A stretch of 64,000 bases of DNA, taken from positions 84,543 to 148,542 of the forward strand of contig NZ_KB895462.1 of the NCBI RefSeq assembly GCF_000374865.1, in the 5' to 3' direction. Shown here piece by piece: positions 9,555 to 18,731 of this stretch. The notes beneath the pieces are model-generated. The model saw nothing but the letters and a program-made list of their open reading frames with translations. It did no database searches and was not told the DNA's origin. Each line of letters starts with the position of its first letter. Positions within the stretch are counted from its first letter, which is position 1. A program made the position numbers and the translations under genes. Source of the DNA: Arthrobacter sp. 135MFCol5.1 (lineage in GTDB: Bacteria > Actinomycetota > Actinomycetes > Actinomycetales > Micrococcaceae).

Positions 9555-10463
9555 ATGGATGACACGCACGTACCGGGCACCCCCCTGAACCGAGTGGACC
9601 TGGCCGACCAGCGTTTCCTCTCCGCCACAGGCATTTCCCGGATCGACGTCGTGGACTCGACGGGCTCCACCAACGCTGACCTTCTTCGTGCCGTCACGGT
9701 GGACCCTTCGGCCTGGCCGGACCTTTCAGTCCTGACGGCCGAATACCAGACCGCCGCCAGGGGCCGGCTGGACAGGCGCTGGGAAGCGCCGCCGCTGAGC
9801 TCGGTGTCCGTCTCCGTGGTGCTGCGTCCCGTCAACGCGGAGGGCCGGCCGCTCCCCACCCAGAGCTACTCCTGGTTGTCCCTCATCGCCGCCCTCGCAC
9901 TGCGCGAGACGCTGCTGGATACCGCCGGCATCCCGGCCGAGCTCAAATGGCCCAACGACGTCCTGGTGCGCGGCCGGAAGATCGCCGGCATCCTGGCCCA
10001 GCTTGGTCCGATGGCTGACGGCAAGGTGCCCGCGGTGGTCCTGGGCACCGGCCTGAACGTCACCCTCCGCGAACGCGAACTCCCGGTCCCCACCGCAACA
10101 TCGGTGGCACTTGAAGGCGCCCGGACCACCGACCGCACCGTCCTGCTCAAGAGCTACCTCACCCACTTCGCCACCTTGTACCGCAGTTTCTGCAACGCCG
10201 ACGGCGACCCCACGGCCGGGATGGCCGGCGGCCCTTCCCTGCACAAGCGGATAGAGGCGGTGATGGTCACGCTGGGCAAGCAGGTTCGTGCACAGCTGCC
10301 CGGCGACCACGAGATCATTGGACACGCTTCCCGGCTGGATGACTACGGCTCCCTGCTGGTGGTGGACCGCGATGGGCGGGAGCATGTGGTGACGGCCGGC
10401 GACGTGGTGCACCTGAGGCCGTGGACAGCACCGGAAGACTCCGGCCAAGGCGGTTATGCGTAA
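9555..10463 (+). CDS. birA: Biotin-[acetyl-CoA-carboxylase] ligase
   Basis: Attaches biotin to the carrier lysine of biotin-dependent carboxylases through biotinyl-AMP. The 302 residues contain the ligase core: VVDSTGSTNADLL (about residue 35), the biotin/ATP loop ARGRLDRRW (normally GRGRxGRxW, here with Asp in place of Gly), KWPNDV and GRKIAGIL, and a C-terminal SH3-like domain ending near VVHLRPW. There is no N-terminal helix-turn-helix, so this is a monofunctional ligase and not a biotin repressor. Its location next to accD/accE fits its job. It overlaps the next gene by 8 bases. Confidence 0.95.
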   Translation: MDDTHVPGTPLNRVDLADQRFLSATGISRIDVVDSTGSTNADLLRAVTVDPSAWPDLSVLTAEYQTAARGRLDRRWEAPPLSSVSVSVVLRPVNAEGRPLPTQSYSWLSLIAALALRETLLDTAGIPAELKWPNDVLVRGRKIAGILAQLGPMADGKVPAVVLGTGLNVTLRERELPVPTATSVALEGARTTDRTVLLKSYLTHFATLYRSFCNADGDPTAGMAGGPSLHKRIEAVMVTLGKQVRAQLPGDHEIIGHASRLDDYGSLLVVDRDGREHVVTAGDVVHLRPWTAPEDSGQGGYA

Positions 10464-11052
10464 GAGCCTCCTTCCCGGGGAACAAGTCATCGTCACCACC
10501 CGCCCGCAGCCTAGGAAGCTCGCCGGTGCCGCCGCAGCCTTCGTGCTCGCCCCCGCGCTGGCAGCCTTTGCCAGCGCCTGGATCATCCGCGGCGGCGCTG
10601 CCCGGGTGGCGCCGGTCCTGAACCGGCAATGGACATCATGGCTCGTGGCCGGCTGCGTCCTTGCTGTCGCCGCCGTGTGGCTGGGCTACTGCCTGCCGCG
10701 GCTCCTCCGCTGGCAGGGAACCCGGTACACCCTGACCAGCCAGCGGATGGTGGCCCGGTACGGCATGCTGAACAGGCGTGACCAACAAGTGAACCTGGTA
10801 TCCGTGCGTAACCTGACCGTCCATGAATCGCTCCTTCAGCGGTTGGTGCGCTCCGGGAATATATCCTTGGAAACCGGGTACCAGGGCGTGGTGACCTTTC
10901 CGGACGTGCCCGAGGTTGCCCGGTTCCGCGACTTTATCCTCGACGCCATCGGGGAACTGCCGGACCAGGCCGATGCCCTGCCGGATGCGACGTTTTATCC
11001 CGCCGGTGCTTTTCCGGAGGACATGAGAGAAGGTGGACGGGATGACCGATGA
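10456..11052 (+). CDS. PH-domain (bPH/DUF304-type) membrane protein
   Basis: A 198-residue membrane protein with two N-terminal hydrophobic helices (about residues 18-40 and 55-78). A bacterial PH domain of the DUF304 type follows (YTLTSQRMVARYGMLNRRDQQVNLVSVRNL, residues about 95-165). Family members are small membrane-anchored proteins without known enzyme activity. It starts inside the end of birA (8-base overlap) and overlaps the cyclase start by 11 bases, so it is in the middle of an operon of birA, this gene and the cyclase. Function unknown. Confidence 0.85.
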   Translation: MRKSLLPGEQVIVTTRPQPRKLAGAAAAFVLAPALAAFASAWIIRGGAARVAPVLNRQWTSWLVAGCVLAVAAVWLGYCLPRLLRWQGTRYTLTSQRMVARYGMLNRRDQQVNLVSVRNLTVHESLLQRLVRSGNISLETGYQGVVTFPDVPEVARFRDFILDAIGELPDQADALPDATFYPAGAFPEDMREGGRDDR

Positions 11053-12244
11053 GGACCAGCAGGAACGCGTCAACAGCATCGATCCCGGCATCGGCGCCAT
11101 CGACACCGCCGCCGCCGTCGACGCGGCCGCGCCCGGCACCTCCGCACCCGGCACCTCCGCTCCCGACACTGGCGCAGACAGGCACCCGCCCACCGGTGCC
11201 ATGTCCGCCGAGCGCCTCGCCATGAAGGCCCTGGAAGCACGGCTCCTTGGCGGGGAACGCAAGCTCCGTCGTCGTGAAGTGGCCGCCGGCGCCGGTCTTT
11301 CCCTCCTCTCCGCCCGCAAACTTTGGCGCGCCCTTGGCTTCCCGAACTTTGGCGACGAAGACGTTGCCTTCACCGAACGCGACCAGGCGGCTCTGTCCAC
11401 CGTGGTGGACCTGGTCCGCGCCGGCAAACTCACCGAGGAAGCGGCGATTTCAGTCACCCGGGCAATCGGCCAAATGACGGATCGCATGGTCGTGTGGCAG
11501 ATCGAGGCGCTGGTGGAGGACATGGTCCACGAACAGGGGGTCACGGACGCCGTGGCCCGCAAGCGCCTGGTCAACGAACTGCCGGCCCTCGTGGACGCGC
11601 TCGAGGAAGTGCTCGTGTACTCATGGCGCCGCCAGCTCAACGCAGGCGTCCAGCGGCTCGCCGTGCGCGCCGAGGCCGGCCTCCAGGCCAGCGAGGAAGG
11701 CCGGGAAGGCGACGAGGACGATGCGCCGCTGCCGCTGGCACGCGCGGTTGGCTTCGCCGACCTGGTGTCCTACACCAGCCTGTCCCGGCGGATGAACGAA
11801 AAAACCCTGGCCCGGCTGGTCCAGCGGTTCGAAAACAAATGCGCTGAAATCATCTCGGTGGGCGGCGGCCGGCTGGTCAAGACCGTGGGCGATGAAGTCC
11901 TGTACATTGCCGAAACACCCGCCGCTGGTGCAGAGATCTCCCTGGCGCTTGCCGAAGCCTTCACCGCGGACGAAATCCTCCCGGAAGCCCGGGTGGCCAT
12001 GGTGTGGGGAAGGATCCTGTCCCGCCTCGGTGACATCTACGGCCCCACCGTCAACCTGGCAGCCAGACTGACCACGCTCGCGGACCCGGGAACCGTGCTG
12101 GTGGACTCGATGACCGCCTCCGCCCTGGAGCACGACGAGCGGTTCGTCATGATTCCCCAGGATCCGGAAAATGTCCGCGGTTTCGGCGAAATCAAACCCG
12201 TCCGCCTCACGCGCGGACGCGGCCAGGGTCTGGTCCTGGACTAG
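11042..12244 (+). CDS. Class III adenylate cyclase with N-terminal regulatory domain
   Basis: Makes cAMP from ATP. The 400 residues comprise an acidic Ala/Pro-rich N-terminus, a helical regulatory domain (about 60-200, with RREVAAGAGLSLLSARKLWR) resembling the autoinhibitory adenylate cyclase regulatory domain of mycobacterial Rv1264, and a C-terminal catalytic domain (about 235-400). All six canonical catalytic residues can be placed: metal Asp in GFADLVSYT, substrate Lys and second metal Asp in KTVGDEV, and the Asp, Asn and Arg in DIYGPTVNLAAR. It should therefore be active and ATP-specific. There is no membrane helix. The ATG at 11042 (AAGG about 8 nt upstream) is chosen over the GTG at 11033. 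In Rv1264 the N-domain senses pH/fatty acid; the same here is inference. Confidence 0.93.
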   Translation: MTDEDQQERVNSIDPGIGAIDTAAAVDAAAPGTSAPGTSAPDTGADRHPPTGAMSAERLAMKALEARLLGGERKLRRREVAAGAGLSLLSARKLWRALGFPNFGDEDVAFTERDQAALSTVVDLVRAGKLTEEAAISVTRAIGQMTDRMVVWQIEALVEDMVHEQGVTDAVARKRLVNELPALVDALEEVLVYSWRRQLNAGVQRLAVRAEAGLQASEEGREGDEDDAPLPLARAVGFADLVSYTSLSRRMNEKTLARLVQRFENKCAEIISVGGGRLVKTVGDEVLYIAETPAAGAEISLALAEAFTADEILPEARVAMVWGRILSRLGDIYGPTVNLAARLTTLADPGTVLVDSMTASALEHDERFVMIPQDPENVRGFGEIKPVRLTRGRGQGLVLD

Positions 12245-12250
12245 GGGCGC

Positions 12251-12266
12251 CACCCGGCGACGGGTG
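12251..12266 (+). terminator. Hairpin after the cyclase gene
   Basis: CACCCG-GCGA-CGGGTG, a perfect 6-bp stem 7 bases after the cyclase stop. It is probably a weak terminator separating the birA operon from the surface-protein locus. The rest of 12267-12388 is the presumed promoter region of the first giant gene, with no convincing -35/-10 pair. Confidence 0.5.
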
Positions 12267-12388
12267 ACCCGGGGCTGCCCGAAAACAATTTGTCCACTTG
12301 TTGGCGGATAGCGGTATGGTTGTGATGCCCGGGGTCCTGTGCCACCGGCTGCCGGCAGGGGCAGAGAGCTATCGGGGGATAACACTTC

Positions 12389-15300
12389 ATGGAACGTCGC
12401 GACCAATCGCGCGCTGAAAACCTTGGTTCCGCCATGCCCTCGAAACGCCGGCTGCTGCGCTCGCGGTGGTCCGCCGGGGCTGCGTTTGGTGTGGTGGTGG
12501 CTGTGGTGGTGACGGGTGCGGTGTTGTATCCGGGGTTTAAGACCACTGAGGTTGAGTTGAATGATGGTGGCGTGTGGGTGGTGTCGAAGTCCAAGAATGC
12601 TGTTGGGCGGTTGAATTATCCTTCGCGGGTGCTTGATGGTGCGGTGACGCCGGCGTCGACGACGTTTGATGTGTTGCAGCATGCGGGTGAGGTGTTTGTT
12701 GATGATGCGACTGGTTCGACGCTGAACCAGGTGTCGCCGGCGAATATGCGCCTGGGTGGGGATAAGCGGTTGCCGGGTTCTGCTGCGGTGAGTTTTGGGG
12801 CGCAGACGATTTCGGTGACGGATCCGGCGTCGGGCAAGGTGTGGGCGGTGTCGCCGTCGACGGTGAATGGTTTTGATGAGGAAGCGTCGGAGCCTGTCAT
12901 GGTGGGTTCTGAGGGGATTGTTTCCGCGGTGGGGTCTGATGACCGGATTTATTCGGCGGATCCGAAGTCCGGGGTGGTGTCCGTGACGGGGGTGGATGCC
13001 AATGGTGCGGTGATGTCCTCGGAGTCCAGTACCTGGGAGGGGTTGAAGGGTTCCGGGGATCTGCAGATGACGGTGGTGGGGGATAAGCCGGTGGTGTTGG
13101 ATGCTGCGGCGGGGAACCTGTTCTTGCCCGGCGGTAAGCGGCTGGTGTTGGAGAATGCGCGGGATGCGAAGTTGCAGCAGGCGGGGCCGGGCAGTGATTT
13201 TGTTGCCGTTGCGACGCGGAAGGCGTTGTTGAAGCAGCCCCTGGACGGGGCGGCGGCGAAGACGGTCTCGTTTGATGGTGAGGGCGTGCCTGCGGCTCCG
13301 GTGCAGTTGGGCGGGTGTGTGCATGCGGCGTGGTCGGGTGCGAACAAGTACATCCGGGACTGCACCAATGATGCGGATGATAAGAATGTTGCGGTGCCGA
13401 AGGCGAGTGCGTCGCCGTCGTATGTGTTCCGGGTGAACCGGGACCTGGTGGTCCTGAATGATGTGAATTCGGGCAATGTGTGGCTGGTGAACCAGAACAT
13501 GCAGCTGGTCAACAACTGGGACGACGTCATCCCGCCGCAACAGACCTCGGACGACGCCGACAAGGACTCGGCCGATGAGGTGCAGCAGACCGTCCTGCCG
13601 GACCGCACCAAACCCAACAACGCCCCCGTGGCCAAACCGGACACCTTTGGCGTGCGCGCCGGCAAGACCACCGTCCTTCCCGTGCTGGACAACGACTCGG
13701 ACCCCGACGGCGACGTCCTCACCGTTCGCACGCCCGACCCCCTGAAGTCAGGCCTGCTCGCGCCGATCTACGGCGCCACCGGGTTCCAGGTCAGCGTCGG
13801 CGCCGACAAAACGGGCTCTGAGGCGTTCAAATACACGGTGGACGACGGCCGCGGCCTTTCCGGTTCCGCCGATGTCACGTTGAACGTCGTCCCGCCGGGG
13901 GAGAACTCGGCACCGCGGCAAAAGCCCAACCGCAACACCACCCTGGTGGTGCAGGCAGGCAAGGTCGTCAGCCAAAACATCCTCACCGATTGGATCGACC
14001 CCGACGGCGACGACCTCTTCGTGGTCGGTGCCAGCGGCAGCGACCCCCGCGACCAAGTCCGGGTCCGGCCTGACGGCCTGCTCAGCTTTCAGGATTCCGG
14101 TGCTGAACCGGGACGCAAAACCGTCACCGTCACCGTCTCGGATGGCCGGGCCACCACCGAGGGAAAGGTCACCGTCGACGTCCGCGCGCCCGGGGCGCTG
14201 CCGCCGATCGCCAACGCGGACCACGTCGTCGCCGTCGCCGGGGTGGACACGGTGATCGCGCCGCTGAAGAACGACTCAGACCCGCAAGGCGGGGCGCTGC
14301 GCCTGGCCCAGGCCACCCCGGACGGTAATTCCACCGCCACCATGGGCGCCGACCAACAAACCTTCACGTTCAATTCCACCGCCGAGGGCGCGCACTACGT
14401 CACCTACCTGGCCACCAACGGACCGGCCAGCGCCCAGCAACTGGTGCGTGTCGACGTCGTGCCCGGGAACGGCGACGGCGCCCCCGTCGCCGTGCGCGAC
14501 ACCGCACTGCTGCCCAGTGGCGGCAACGTGCTGGTGGACGTGCTCGGCAATGACTCCGACCCCTCCGGCGGCGTGCTGGTGGTCCAGTCCGTGACGGCCG
14601 CGGACGGCCTGCCCATCAGCGTCTCCGTGCTGGACCATTCCGTTGTCCGGATCACCGACATCCGCGCCCAGGGCCAGCTCACCGTCAAATACACCATCTC
14701 CAACGGCAAAGCCTCGGCCACCGGCGAGATCGCCGTGCTGGTGGTCCCCGCACCGGCGAAACTCCAGGCCCCCCAGGCCAAGCCGGATGAGGCCACCGTC
14801 CGTGCCGGCGACGTCGTCACCATCCCCGTGCTGGCCAACGACACCGATCCCAACGGCGGCGCCCTCACCCTTGACCCGCAGCTGGCCCAGCAGCCGGACC
14901 CGGCGGACGGGCGCATCTTCACGGCAGGCGGAACTGTGCGGTTCATCGCCGGCGACGTACCCAAAACCGTCTACGCGATCTACAAGGTCACCAACGAATC
15001 AGGCCAGTCCGACTCACAGCAGGTCACGATCCGGATCCGGGCCCGCGACGACCAACTCAATACCCGGCCAGAACCAAGAAACCTCACCGCCCGGGTGGTG
15101 GCGGGCATGACCGTCCGCATCCCGGTACCCCTCGATGGCGTGGACAGCGACGGCGACTCCGTCCAGCTGACCGGGGTGGACAAGGCTCCCGCCATGGGCA
15201 CGGCCGTTGTCAAGGACGGCTACCTCGAATTCACCGCAGCGGGCAATGCAGCCGGCACTGACACCTTCACCTACCGGGTCCGCGACCGGGTCGGGGCCGA

Positions 15301-18300
15301 GAACACCGGAACTGTGATCGTCGGCATCGCACCCGCGGAAGCCACCAACCAGAAGCCCATCGCAGTCGACGACGCCATTGAAGTCCGGCCCGGACGCAAG
15401 ATCGCCGTTGAAGCCCTCGCCAACGATTCAGATCCGGACGGTGACCCGATCACCCTGGTGTCCAACGGCTTCGAGGCCCGCCCGGACCTCGCCGTGGAGG
15501 CAGCCGAAGGCGGCAAGGTGCTGCTCACGGCCCCGAACGCTGCCGGCAATGACAGCGTCAGCTACAAGATCCAGGACGACAAGAAAGCCCAGTCCGGTGC
15601 AGTGATCCGGGTTAAGGCCAGCCCTGATGCCGCACTGAAGGCCCCGGTTGCCAAAGACGATGTGGTCACCCCCGCAGAGACGCTGGGCAAGTCCGCCGTG
15701 GACGTGCCGGTCCTCAAGAACGACTCAGACCCCGACGGCGTGGCCTCCGAACTGAAGATCGGCCTGCCGGACGGGAACCCCAACGCCCGCGTCACCGGCG
15801 ACGGCACCGTGCGCGTCAGGCTTGGGCCGGCCGACCAGCTGGTTCCCTACACTGTCACCGATGTTGACGGCCAAAGCGCGACGGCGGTCATCTGGGTGCC
15901 CGGGCAGGGGGAGCAACACCCCACGCTGGCCAAGACCGAGACCGTGGAAGTCATGTCCGGGAAGGACATTACCCTCAACCTGGCGGACTACGTCCGGGTG
16001 CGGGAAGGCCGCACGCCCCGGATCACCCAGGTGGACAGGGTCCGCATCCTGGGCGGGGAACCGGACAACGTGGTGGCCGGAAACGGCAATGCCCTGCGTT
16101 ATGCCGCCCTCAAGGACTACGTGGGTCCAGGCTCCATCACCTTCGAGGTGACGGACGGCACCGGGCCGGACGACCCCGCCGGCCTCAAGTCAACGCTGAG
16201 CATCATTACCAAAGTCATCCCGGACCCCAACGCCAACCATCCGCCCACCTTCAGCGGAGCCACCCTCGACGTTCCCGCCGGCGAGTCGGCCACCCTGGAC
16301 CTGAGCGACCTGGCCAAGGACGTTGACGCCGGCGACCAGGACAAGCTCGCCTTCGCTCTCGACGGCGCGCTCCCCGAGGGCTTCAACGCAACAGTGGACA
16401 AGGCAACCCTCAAGGTCACCCCCGATTCAGCCCGGGCAGCCGGCTGGAAAGGCAGCATCCCGCTCAAAGTCACCGACGGCCGCTCAGATCCGGTCCGCGC
16501 CACCATCACCGCCACCGTGGTGGCCTCCAACCGGCCGCTTCCCACAGCCAACGAGGACGTGGTGGACAAAGCGAACGCCGGCACGTCCGAGACCGTCAAC
16601 GTCCTCGCCAACGACTACAACCCCTTCCCGGAGACGCCCCTCAGGATCACCTCCGCCACCGTGGAGACCGGATCGGCCGCAGGGCAGCCCGCCGTGGCGG
16701 GGGACTCGATCACCGTCACACCGGCCAGCGGGTTCAAAGGCGTGATGGTGGTGCGCTACACCATCATGGACAAGACCGGAGACGTATCCCGGCAGACCGA
16801 CGGACGGGTCCGGATCACCGTCCGTGACCGGCCCGACGCGCCCTCCGCGCCCACGGCCACGGATGTCCGGAGCCGGACGGCCGTGCTCAAGTGGACACCG
16901 CCGTCGGATAACGGCGCGGCCATCACCAAATACACCGTGCACTCCACCAGCGGCTTCAGCCAGGAGTGTGCCACCACCACCTGCACGCTGACCGGCCTGA
17001 CCAACGACGTCAAGTACGTCTTCACCGTCACCGCCACGAACGAGGTCAGGGAATCCGACCCGTCGCCGGCCTCCAATGAGATCCGGCCGGACGAAAAGCC
17101 GTCGCCGCCGGACGCGCCTGCCGTCAAGGCCGGCGACAAGACCATGGAAATCACGTGGCCGACAGCCAAAACCGAGGGTTCGGCCGTCAAGAACTACAAC
17201 CTTGAGATCTCACCGCCGCCCGCGAATGGGGCGGCGGTCAAGAACGGCGTGACCGGGCTGAACTACACCTGGCCCGGGCTGACCAACGGCGTCCGGTACA
17301 AGGTGCGCGCCCAGGCAGTCAACGAACTGGGCCCCTCAGACTGGAGCCCGTACTCCGCCGAGGACAATCCTGCCGGTGTCCCCGCCGCACCCGCCGCTCC
17401 GACGTCGTCCGTGGCATCTTCCGTGGGAACCTCGAACCAGCTCAAGGTGGACTGGAACGAGCCAAACACCAACGGTGACGCCATCAGGAACTACTACGTC
17501 ACCATGAGCGGCGGCGGCGGGGCAGCCCAAACCCAGATGGTGGCCGGCACCGTCCGGACAGCCAACTTCACCGCCAACAACTCCGAAGCGGCCTACACCT
17601 TCACCGTGCAGGCCGAGAACAAGGCCGGGAAGGGCGCGGTCAGTGCGGCGTCCGCCCCGCGCCGCGCCACCGGCAAGCTCGCGCAAGTCTCCGGCGTGAG
17701 CGCCACGGAAGCCAACACCGGCGGAGCCGGGCGCTCCGTCACCATCGACTTCCGCGAACTTACCGCCGCCGAACGCAACGGCTCAACGTACGCCGAAGTC
17801 AGCTACACCTACCGGGCCAGCACGGGACAGGCCGGTCCGATCAGGCCAGGGCAAACCGTCGGAGGATTCGCCAACGGCAGTTCCACGGCCATCACCGTCA
17901 TCGCCAACTCTTCGGTGGCCCCCAGTTCCGACGCCAGCACGCCGGCCACCGCCAACCCGTACGGTTCTCCTGGCACGCCGTCGGCCGCCGGGCAGGACGG
18001 CGCGGAGAACCAGAAGAACCTCACCTTGAGCTGGGCATCCCCGGCGGCGGGCAGCCACGACATCGCCTACACCCAGATCAGGATCGACGGCGGGGGCTGG
18101 GAACGGGTGGCTGCCTCCGGCAACCGCACCATCAACACCGCCGGATTCAACGAGCGGCATTCGATCGACGTACAAACGGTCAATTCGCGCGGCACCGGTG
18201 GCCCGGTCGCGTCTGCCTCCGCGCAGTCGGGTGCCGCGAAAACCCGTTGGACCACGCGGCTTGGTCCCGGCATGGACCGCAGCTGCACCGACCTGCCCGG

Positions 18301-18562
18301 CGCCACGTCATATGACCCGTCGAGGAATACCTGCGATGGCCAAGGCGGCTACGACCGGCCCTGGATGTCGCACCTGGACACGTTCGATGTCATGTGCTGG
18401 AAGCCGCACGGCACCACATACAGCGGAGACGGACAGTGGTACTACATCATGCGCGGCTCGCCCAACGCCACCCGCTGGATCCAGTCGCTGCACACCACCC
18501 TGGGCTCTCCCGCGCAAAGCGGTGTACCGCTGTGCACCTTCCCGACAGGGGCAACGCCATAG
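12389..18562 (+). CDS. Giant membrane-anchored Ig-like/fibronectin III surface protein, copy 1
   Basis: A 2,057-residue envelope protein. A basic N-terminus and one membrane helix (about 29-48, GVVVAVVVTGAVLYPGF) make a signal anchor, so the bulk is outside. Residues about 50-380 form a beta-rich module (propeller-like by eye). There follow about nine or ten Ig/cadherin-like repeats (about 400-1480), each with an Asn-Asp-Ser/Thr-Asp-Pro loop such as VLDNDSDPDGDVL (probable calcium sites), then about four fibronectin III domains (1482-1950). The end is a C-terminal Cys-containing, Trp/Tyr-rich domain (1951-2057; four Cys). There is no LPXTG signal. It heads the cluster matching the bifidobacterial PFNA layout. 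Residues 32-379 are almost identical to copy 2, while the remainder is only moderately similar. Adhesion or envelope structure is the likely role; no ligand can be named. Confidence 0.9.
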   Translation: MERRDQSRAENLGSAMPSKRRLLRSRWSAGAAFGVVVAVVVTGAVLYPGFKTTEVELNDGGVWVVSKSKNAVGRLNYPSRVLDGAVTPASTTFDVLQHAGEVFVDDATGSTLNQVSPANMRLGGDKRLPGSAAVSFGAQTISVTDPASGKVWAVSPSTVNGFDEEASEPVMVGSEGIVSAVGSDDRIYSADPKSGVVSVTGVDANGAVMSSESSTWEGLKGSGDLQMTVVGDKPVVLDAAAGNLFLPGGKRLVLENARDAKLQQAGPGSDFVAVATRKALLKQPLDGAAAKTVSFDGEGVPAAPVQLGGCVHAAWSGANKYIRDCTNDADDKNVAVPKASASPSYVFRVNRDLVVLNDVNSGNVWLVNQNMQLVNNWDDVIPPQQTSDDADKDSADEVQQTVLPDRTKPNNAPVAKPDTFGVRAGKTTVLPVLDNDSDPDGDVLTVRTPDPLKSGLLAPIYGATGFQVSVGADKTGSEAFKYTVDDGRGLSGSADVTLNVVPPGENSAPRQKPNRNTTLVVQAGKVVSQNILTDWIDPDGDDLFVVGASGSDPRDQVRVRPDGLLSFQDSGAEPGRKTVTVTVSDGRATTEGKVTVDVRAPGALPPIANADHVVAVAGVDTVIAPLKNDSDPQGGALRLAQATPDGNSTATMGADQQTFTFNSTAEGAHYVTYLATNGPASAQQLVRVDVVPGNGDGAPVAVRDTALLPSGGNVLVDVLGNDSDPSGGVLVVQSVTAADGLPISVSVLDHSVVRITDIRAQGQLTVKYTISNGKASATGEIAVLVVPAPAKLQAPQAKPDEATVRAGDVVTIPVLANDTDPNGGALTLDPQLAQQPDPADGRIFTAGGTVRFIAGDVPKTVYAIYKVTNESGQSDSQQVTIRIRARDDQLNTRPEPRNLTARVVAGMTVRIPVPLDGVDSDGDSVQLTGVDKAPAMGTAVVKDGYLEFTAAGNAAGTDTFTYRVRDRVGAENTGTVIVGIAPAEATNQKPIAVDDAIEVRPGRKIAVEALANDSDPDGDPITLVSNGFEARPDLAVEAAEGGKVLLTAPNAAGNDSVSYKIQDDKKAQSGAVIRVKASPDAALKAPVAKDDVVTPAETLGKSAVDVPVLKNDSDPDGVASELKIGLPDGNPNARVTGDGTVRVRLGPADQLVPYTVTDVDGQSATAVIWVPGQGEQHPTLAKTETVEVMSGKDITLNLADYVRVREGRTPRITQVDRVRILGGEPDNVVAGNGNALRYAALKDYVGPGSITFEVTDGTGPDDPAGLKSTLSIITKVIPDPNANHPPTFSGATLDVPAGESATLDLSDLAKDVDAGDQDKLAFALDGALPEGFNATVDKATLKVTPDSARAAGWKGSIPLKVTDGRSDPVRATITATVVASNRPLPTANEDVVDKANAGTSETVNVLANDYNPFPETPLRITSATVETGSAAGQPAVAGDSITVTPASGFKGVMVVRYTIMDKTGDVSRQTDGRVRITVRDRPDAPSAPTATDVRSRTAVLKWTPPSDNGAAITKYTVHSTSGFSQECATTTCTLTGLTNDVKYVFTVTATNEVRESDPSPASNEIRPDEKPSPPDAPAVKAGDKTMEITWPTAKTEGSAVKNYNLEISPPPANGAAVKNGVTGLNYTWPGLTNGVRYKVRAQAVNELGPSDWSPYSAEDNPAGVPAAPAAPTSSVASSVGTSNQLKVDWNEPNTNGDAIRNYYVTMSGGGGAAQTQMVAGTVRTANFTANNSEAAYTFTVQAENKAGKGAVSAASAPRRATGKLAQVSGVSATEANTGGAGRSVTIDFRELTAAERNGSTYAEVSYTYRASTGQAGPIRPGQTVGGFANGSSTAITVIANSSVAPSSDASTPATANPYGSPGTPSAAGQDGAENQKNLTLSWASPAAGSHDIAYTQIRIDGGGWERVAASGNRTINTAGFNERHSIDVQTVNSRGTGGPVASASAQSGAAKTRWTTRLGPGMDRSCTDLPGATSYDPSRNTCDGQGGYDRPWMSHLDTFDVMCWKPHGTTYSGDGQWYYIMRGSPNATRWIQSLHTTLGSPAQSGVPLCTFPTGATP
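12481..13527 (+). repeat. Near-identical 1,047-bp block, copy A (inside surface protein 1)
   Basis: Matches 18794-19840 at a constant offset of 6,313 with no gaps and, by hand count, about 47 mismatches (about 95.5% identity), mostly silent. Codon choice inside is unlike the flanks: TTG, GTG, GGT, GAT, AAT and TTT are frequent, while just after 13527 nearly every codon ends in C or G. Confidence 0.9.
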
Positions 18563-18643
18563 CCGCCGCGGCGCCGGGCAAGTGCCCCGGAATGAGCGGT
18601 ACACGGGATAGAGGTCCCCATCGCGGGGTCTTGCGGGGCTTCG

Positions 18644-18673
18644 GTAGGCTTGGCCCGGGGAAAGAAAGCCTAC
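18644..18673 (+). promoter_or_regulatory. Hairpin in the 169-bp gap between the two surface-protein genes
   Basis: GTAGGCTT (18644-18651) pairs with AAGCCTAC (18666-18673), with a 14-nt loop. It lies about 60 bases before the second gene, in its presumed leader, and could be an mRNA structure or a processing/termination point. A weaker GC-rich hairpin just after the first gene's stop (18574-18590) may be a terminator. Confidence 0.4.
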
Positions 18674-18731
18674 TGCCTGTCCCGCGAACAGGACCGTATC
18701 TGGCAACACAATCTGAGGGAAAAGTAACGCT

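Noticed and set aside
11621..13540. 639-codon minus-strand open frame across the cyclase and first surface gene
   Set aside because: Spans the end of one real gene and the start of another on the opposite strand and is His/Arg-rich; a shadow caused by the T/G-rich block.
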